From Nitrospirota bacterium (GTDB lineage Bacteria > Nitrospirota > JACRHL01): 64,000 nt of DNA. The notes under the pieces were generated by a model, which had not been told where the DNA came from, did not search any database, and saw only the letters and a program-made list of their open reading frames with translations. The position numbers were made by a program, and so were the translations under genes. Below, piece by piece: positions 61,262-64,000 of the stretch (within the stretch, counting starts at the first letter, position 1; each line of letters begins with the position of its first letter). Location of the stretch: the NCBI GenBank assembly GCA_029858285.1, contig JAOUFN010000013.1:1-64000 (forward strand). The letters run 5' to 3'.

Positions 61262-62005
61262 ATGTCCAGGACCACCATGCCCCAGTGTCAGGGGTGTCGC
61301 ATCTGTGACCAGACGGTCTGGTCTACCCTGTCCGACCAGGCCCTTGCCGATCTGGCGGAGCACCGGGTGTCGTCCCGCTTCCAGAAGGGGGACGTGATTT
61401 TTCACGAAGGGGGGGCCTGTTTCGGACTCTACAACGTCTGTTCCGGCAAGGTGAAGCTGGTGCGCGCCGGGCGCGTGGGGCGCCAGACCATCGTGCGCAT
61501 CGCCGGTTCCGGACGCACCCTGGCCGAAACCGACCTGTTCCGCGAGGACGGCCGCCACAGTGTCACCGCTCAGGCCATGGAAGAGACCGTGGTCTGCTAC
61601 CTGCCGCGGCCGGTGCTGATGGATTACCTGAAAACCCAGCCAACCATGATGATGGAGTTGGTGCAGCGCCTTTCCGACGCACTGTTCAAGGCCGAGCAGC
61701 GGGTGGAGAGCCTGGCCACCAAGGATGCGCGCATGCGCCTGGCGGAGTTCCTCCTCGAGGTTGCCGAGGCCGACGGTCAGGCCCGCGACGCCGGCGGCAT
61801 CCGGGTGCGGCTGCGGCTCACGCGCGAGGAGATCGCCGAGGTCATCGGCGCCACCCTGGAAACCACCATCCGGTTGATGAGCGCCCTCAAAAAGGAGGGG
61901 CTTGTCGCCGACGAGGAGGGGCATATTCTGGTGCTCGACCCGGAGCGCCTGCGGCGCGTCCACCGCCCCGGCGCCGGCGGCCCGGTGGCCCACTCGGTAA
62001 TGTAA
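61262..62005 (+). CDS. CRP/FNR-family regulator, FNR-like with cluster cysteines
   Basis: This 247-residue protein has an N-terminal CQGCRIC (Cys 9, 12, 15) and a fourth cysteine in ETVVCYLPR (about 112), matching the position of E. coli FNR Cys122. This set could hold an oxygen-sensitive 4Fe-4S cluster. A cNMP-fold domain is followed by a winged HTH (about 188-215; LTREEIAEVIGATLETTIRLMSAL) with E-x4-R in the recognition helix. The three N-terminal cysteines are spaced closer than in FNR. ATG at 61262 puts them near the start. Confidence 0.85.
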   Translation: MSRTTMPQCQGCRICDQTVWSTLSDQALADLAEHRVSSRFQKGDVIFHEGGACFGLYNVCSGKVKLVRAGRVGRQTIVRIAGSGRTLAETDLFREDGRHSVTAQAMEETVVCYLPRPVLMDYLKTQPTMMMELVQRLSDALFKAEQRVESLATKDARMRLAEFLLEVAEADGQARDAGGIRVRLRLTREEIAEVIGATLETTIRLMSALKKEGLVADEEGHILVLDPERLRRVHRPGAGGPVAHSVM

Positions 62006-62018
62006 GGCGAGCCCCCCG

Positions 62019-62723
62019 ATGTCCGCCCCCCAGCCCGCCCGCCTGCCCATGATCGCCCCGGTGGAACTGCGCGGGCACCGCCTGTTCGAGCGCCTGGAGG
62101 CGGGGGACCGGACAGCGTTGCTGGCACTGGCGAAACCGTCCGCCGCCGACCGCGGCACGTTGCTGTTCCGCGAGGGGGAATCCTGCGACGGCTTCTATTT
62201 CGTGCTGGCGGGCATCGTGCGCCTGTACAAGGTCTCCCCGGAAGGGCGCGAGCACGTGGTGGAGGTGATCCGCGTCGGCCAATCCTTCGCCGAGGCGGCG
62301 GTGTTTTCCGACATGCCGTTTCCGGTGCATGCGGAACCCCTGGAGCCGTCACGCCTGCTGTTTTTCCCCAAAGAGCCGTTTCTGGCCTATCTCAGGGAAC
62401 ACCCCCACTGCCTGTTCGGCATGATCGCCTCCCTGTCGGTGCGCATGCACCAGCTCATCACCAAGGTGGAGGCGTTGACCCTGCGCGATGCCGGGCAGCG
62501 GGTGGCGGGGTTTTTGTCCCGCAACGGCGCCGCGCGCGGGGGGAATCTGGACCTGTCGCGCCACACCATGGCGGCGCACCTGGGGCTGACGCCCGAGACC
62601 CTGTCGCGTACCCTGGCGGCCCTGCAAACCCAGGGGGTGATCGTCCTCGAGGGGCGGCAGTTCAGCATTGCCGACGCAGACACCCTGGGCGCCCTGTCGC
62701 GGGGCGAAGTCCACCTGGGCTGA
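62019..62723 (+). CDS. CRP/FNR-family regulator, DNR-like
   Basis: This 234-residue protein has no N-terminal cysteine cluster. An effector domain (about 20-120; FREGESCDGFYFVLAGIVRLYKVSPEGREHVVE) is followed by a long dimer helix (LFGMIASLSVRMHQLITKVE) and an HTH with LGLTPETLSRTLAAL (E-x2-SR). This matches the Dnr/NnrR style, which senses NO by haem and binds FNR-like boxes. It starts 13 bases after the FNR-like gene, so the two are cotranscribed. Confidence 0.85.
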   Translation: MSAPQPARLPMIAPVELRGHRLFERLEAGDRTALLALAKPSAADRGTLLFREGESCDGFYFVLAGIVRLYKVSPEGREHVVEVIRVGQSFAEAAVFSDMPFPVHAEPLEPSRLLFFPKEPFLAYLREHPHCLFGMIASLSVRMHQLITKVEALTLRDAGQRVAGFLSRNGAARGGNLDLSRHTMAAHLGLTPETLSRTLAALQTQGVIVLEGRQFSIADADTLGALSRGEVHLG

Positions 62724-62787
62724 TCGCCCCGGCCTGGGCCGCCCCCTTTCGCCCGCCCCCGAAAAAAATTTGCCGCCCCCGAAAATC

Positions 62788-62801
62788 TTGATCCAGATCA
62801 A
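62788..62801. promoter_or_regulatory. FNR/DNR box upstream of the multicopper oxidase
   Basis: TTGATCCAGATCAA is a perfect match to the FNR/ANR/DNR consensus TTGAT-N4-ATCAA, and is palindromic in the half-sites. It lies 72 bases before the oxidase ATG. If it is centred at -41.5, transcription starts near 62836. Confidence 0.85.
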
Positions 62802-62872
62802 GGTGATCCACCGCCCCCCCTGCGAGACTGCCATCCGACCCACGTCTTTTGCTTCTGTCCGGGAGGTGTTTC

Positions 62873-63946
62873 ATGATCCGGCTTCGTTCCCTGCCGTGGC
62901 TGGCGGCCTGTCTGTCCGTGTTGCCGCTGTCGATGCTGTGGACGGCTCCCGCCGTGGCGGCCAGCCATCACTTCGAGATGACCATCGAGGACGTCACCAT
63001 TCAGGTGGCGGACGGCGTCAACTACCGCGCCTTCGCCTTCAACGGCCAGGTGCCGGGGCCGCTCATCCACGTGCGCGAGGGGGACGAGGTGAACGTCAAG
63101 GTCACCAACCTCACCGCCCTGCCCCACACCGTGCACTGGCACGGCATGGACCAGAAGAACACCTGGAAGATGGACGGCGTGCCCGGCATCACCCAGAAGG
63201 CCATCGAGCCGGGCGACAGCTTTACCTACACCTTCATCGCCGAGCCCACCGGCAGCATGTGGTACCACTGCCACGTGAACGTGCACGAGCACGTGGGGCT
63301 GCGCGGCATGTGGGGGCCGATGATCGTGGACCCCAAAGAGCCCACGGCAGAGGAGAAGAAGGTCACCCGCGACCTGATCATGATGTTCAGCACCTACGAT
63401 TCGCGCTACGCCGAAAAGCCCGGTTACGGCGGCACCCCCATGGACGAGTCGGGCATGGACTATTTCGCCCTCAACGGCCGCGCCTTCCCCCTCACCCAGC
63501 CGATCCGCGTGGAAAAGGGCGACGTGCTGCGCCTGCGCCTGTACGGCGCCGGGGGTTCGACCCACAACCTGCACACCCACGGCCACAGCTTTATGGTCAC
63601 CCACAAGGACGGCCACGCCCTGCCCCAGCCCTACCGCGCCGACACCATCAGCGTGGGACCGGGGGAGCGTTACGACATCATGTTCGAGGCCAACAACCCG
63701 GGCCGCTTCATCATGCACGACCACGTGGACACCCACGTCACCAACGCCGGGCAGTACCCGGGCGGCGTGGTCACCGTCATGGAGTACGCCGGGGTGCCCA
63801 TGGACGACTGGTACGCCTGGAAGGACAAGGTCTACGACCCCAACTACTTCTACGGCGAGTCGATGAAAAAACCCCTGGGCATGCACAACCACACCGGCTT
63901 CAAGGGCGTCCCGGTGGAAAAACCCCGGCGGCGCGGAGGCAAATAG
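62873..63946 (+). CDS. Two-domain (type C) multicopper oxidase
   Basis: This 357-residue protein has a signal peptide (about 1-30, ending AVAA). Domain 1 has HTVHWH (85-90) and YHCHVNVHEHVGLRGM (131-146). The latter contains a full type 1 copper set (Cys133, His138, Met146 with an earlier His) plus trinuclear-site histidines. Domain 2 has HNLHTH (231-236) and HDHVDTH (282-288) with no Cys, so no type 1 copper there. That layout is the trimeric type-C enzyme like the Nitrosomonas europaea blue copper oxidase, and differs from NirK. ATG follows GGAGG by 6 bases. Confidence 0.88.
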   Translation: MIRLRSLPWLAACLSVLPLSMLWTAPAVAASHHFEMTIEDVTIQVADGVNYRAFAFNGQVPGPLIHVREGDEVNVKVTNLTALPHTVHWHGMDQKNTWKMDGVPGITQKAIEPGDSFTYTFIAEPTGSMWYHCHVNVHEHVGLRGMWGPMIVDPKEPTAEEKKVTRDLIMMFSTYDSRYAEKPGYGGTPMDESGMDYFALNGRAFPLTQPIRVEKGDVLRLRLYGAGGSTHNLHTHGHSFMVTHKDGHALPQPYRADTISVGPGERYDIMFEANNPGRFIMHDHVDTHVTNAGQYPGGVVTVMEYAGVPMDDWYAWKDKVYDPNYFYGESMKKPLGMHNHTGFKGVPVEKPRRRGGK

Positions 63947-63949
63947 CCC

Positions 63950-64000
63950 GTGCGGCGTGACTTCGCCATGCTGCGTTCGTTGCCCCTGGCCCTGTGGCTG
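63950..64000 (+). CDS. Start of a further exported protein, cut by window edge
   Basis: GTG at 63950, 3 bases after the oxidase stop, or the in-frame ATG at 63968, opens a frame whose first residues look like a signal peptide (MLRSLPLALWL). In the comparable N. europaea operon cytochrome c genes follow the oxidase; here identity cannot be read. Confidence 0.45.
   Translation, partial: MRRDFAMLRSLPLALWL

Noticed and set aside
62873-63946. Calling the copper oxidase NirK (nitrite reductase)
   Set aside because: The type 1 site has HCHxxxH rather than the HC-A/P pattern of NirK, and domain 2 keeps laccase-like HxH pairs for a trinuclear centre. Type-C multicopper oxidase fits better.

Overview
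The window is chromosomal DNA from a GC-rich Gram-negative bacterium, most likely a proteobacterium. Evidence includes HisZ, outer-membrane-type lipoproteins, a type IV pilin, a complete Rnf complex, and FNR/DNR-type regulators. I cannot place it in a class; the gene neighbourhoods (ilvBNC-psd-pssA, serA with a class V aminotransferase, rnfCDGEAB) are compatible with a deep-branching proteobacterial group. The window surrounds the replication origin. A 740-base gap (32914-33652) with inverted DnaA boxes precedes dnaA-dnaN-gyrB-gyrA. Genes left of it run mostly leftwards and genes right of it mostly rightwards. parA/parB and two good parS sites lie about 20 kb to the left.

Layout. 1-10.2 kb (minus): a truncated type IV pilin with a sigma-54 promoter, a TPR lipoprotein, tatA, dnaB, hisZ, serA, a class V aminotransferase and an OmpA-type lipoprotein. 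10.4-13.9 kb: tRNA-Ala(GGC), an arsenate-reductase-like phosphatase with a flavin reductase, an unknown membrane protein carrying a parS site, and an SDR. 14.2-18.7 kb (plus): parA-parB-usp-thiD-nagZ. 18.9-25.2 kb (minus): nrdR followed by rnfCDGEAB. 25.4-32.9 kb (minus): rpiB-glyA, then ilvB-ilvN-ilvC-psd-pssA, then rplI. 33-33.65 kb: oriC candidate. 33.65-43.3 kb (plus): dnaA, dnaN, gyrB, gyrA (no recF), a chorismate-lyase-like gene and a TPR protein. 43.3-49.4 kb: an esterase, a MuiA-type protein, tRNA-Gln and tRNA-Glu, and a large FG-GAP lipoprotein.

49.5-64 kb is more unusual. A Toprim-like/DUF3987 gene and a small zinc protein lie next to polA. A sigma-54 two-component pair follows. Next comes a run of CBS protein, tandem di-haem cytochrome c, second CBS protein and stand-alone receiver. 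Divergent from these are an FNR-type regulator, a DNR-type regulator and a type-C two-domain multicopper oxidase with a perfect FNR box in front. I read this as a redox or nitrosative-stress respiration module. It is the best candidate here for a poorly described system.

Five intergenic regions carry promoters of the form TTGAC(A/C), an 18-base spacer, then TAnnAT or close to it, which suggests the housekeeping promoter style of this organism. No CRISPR array, rRNA, transposase or integrase was seen.
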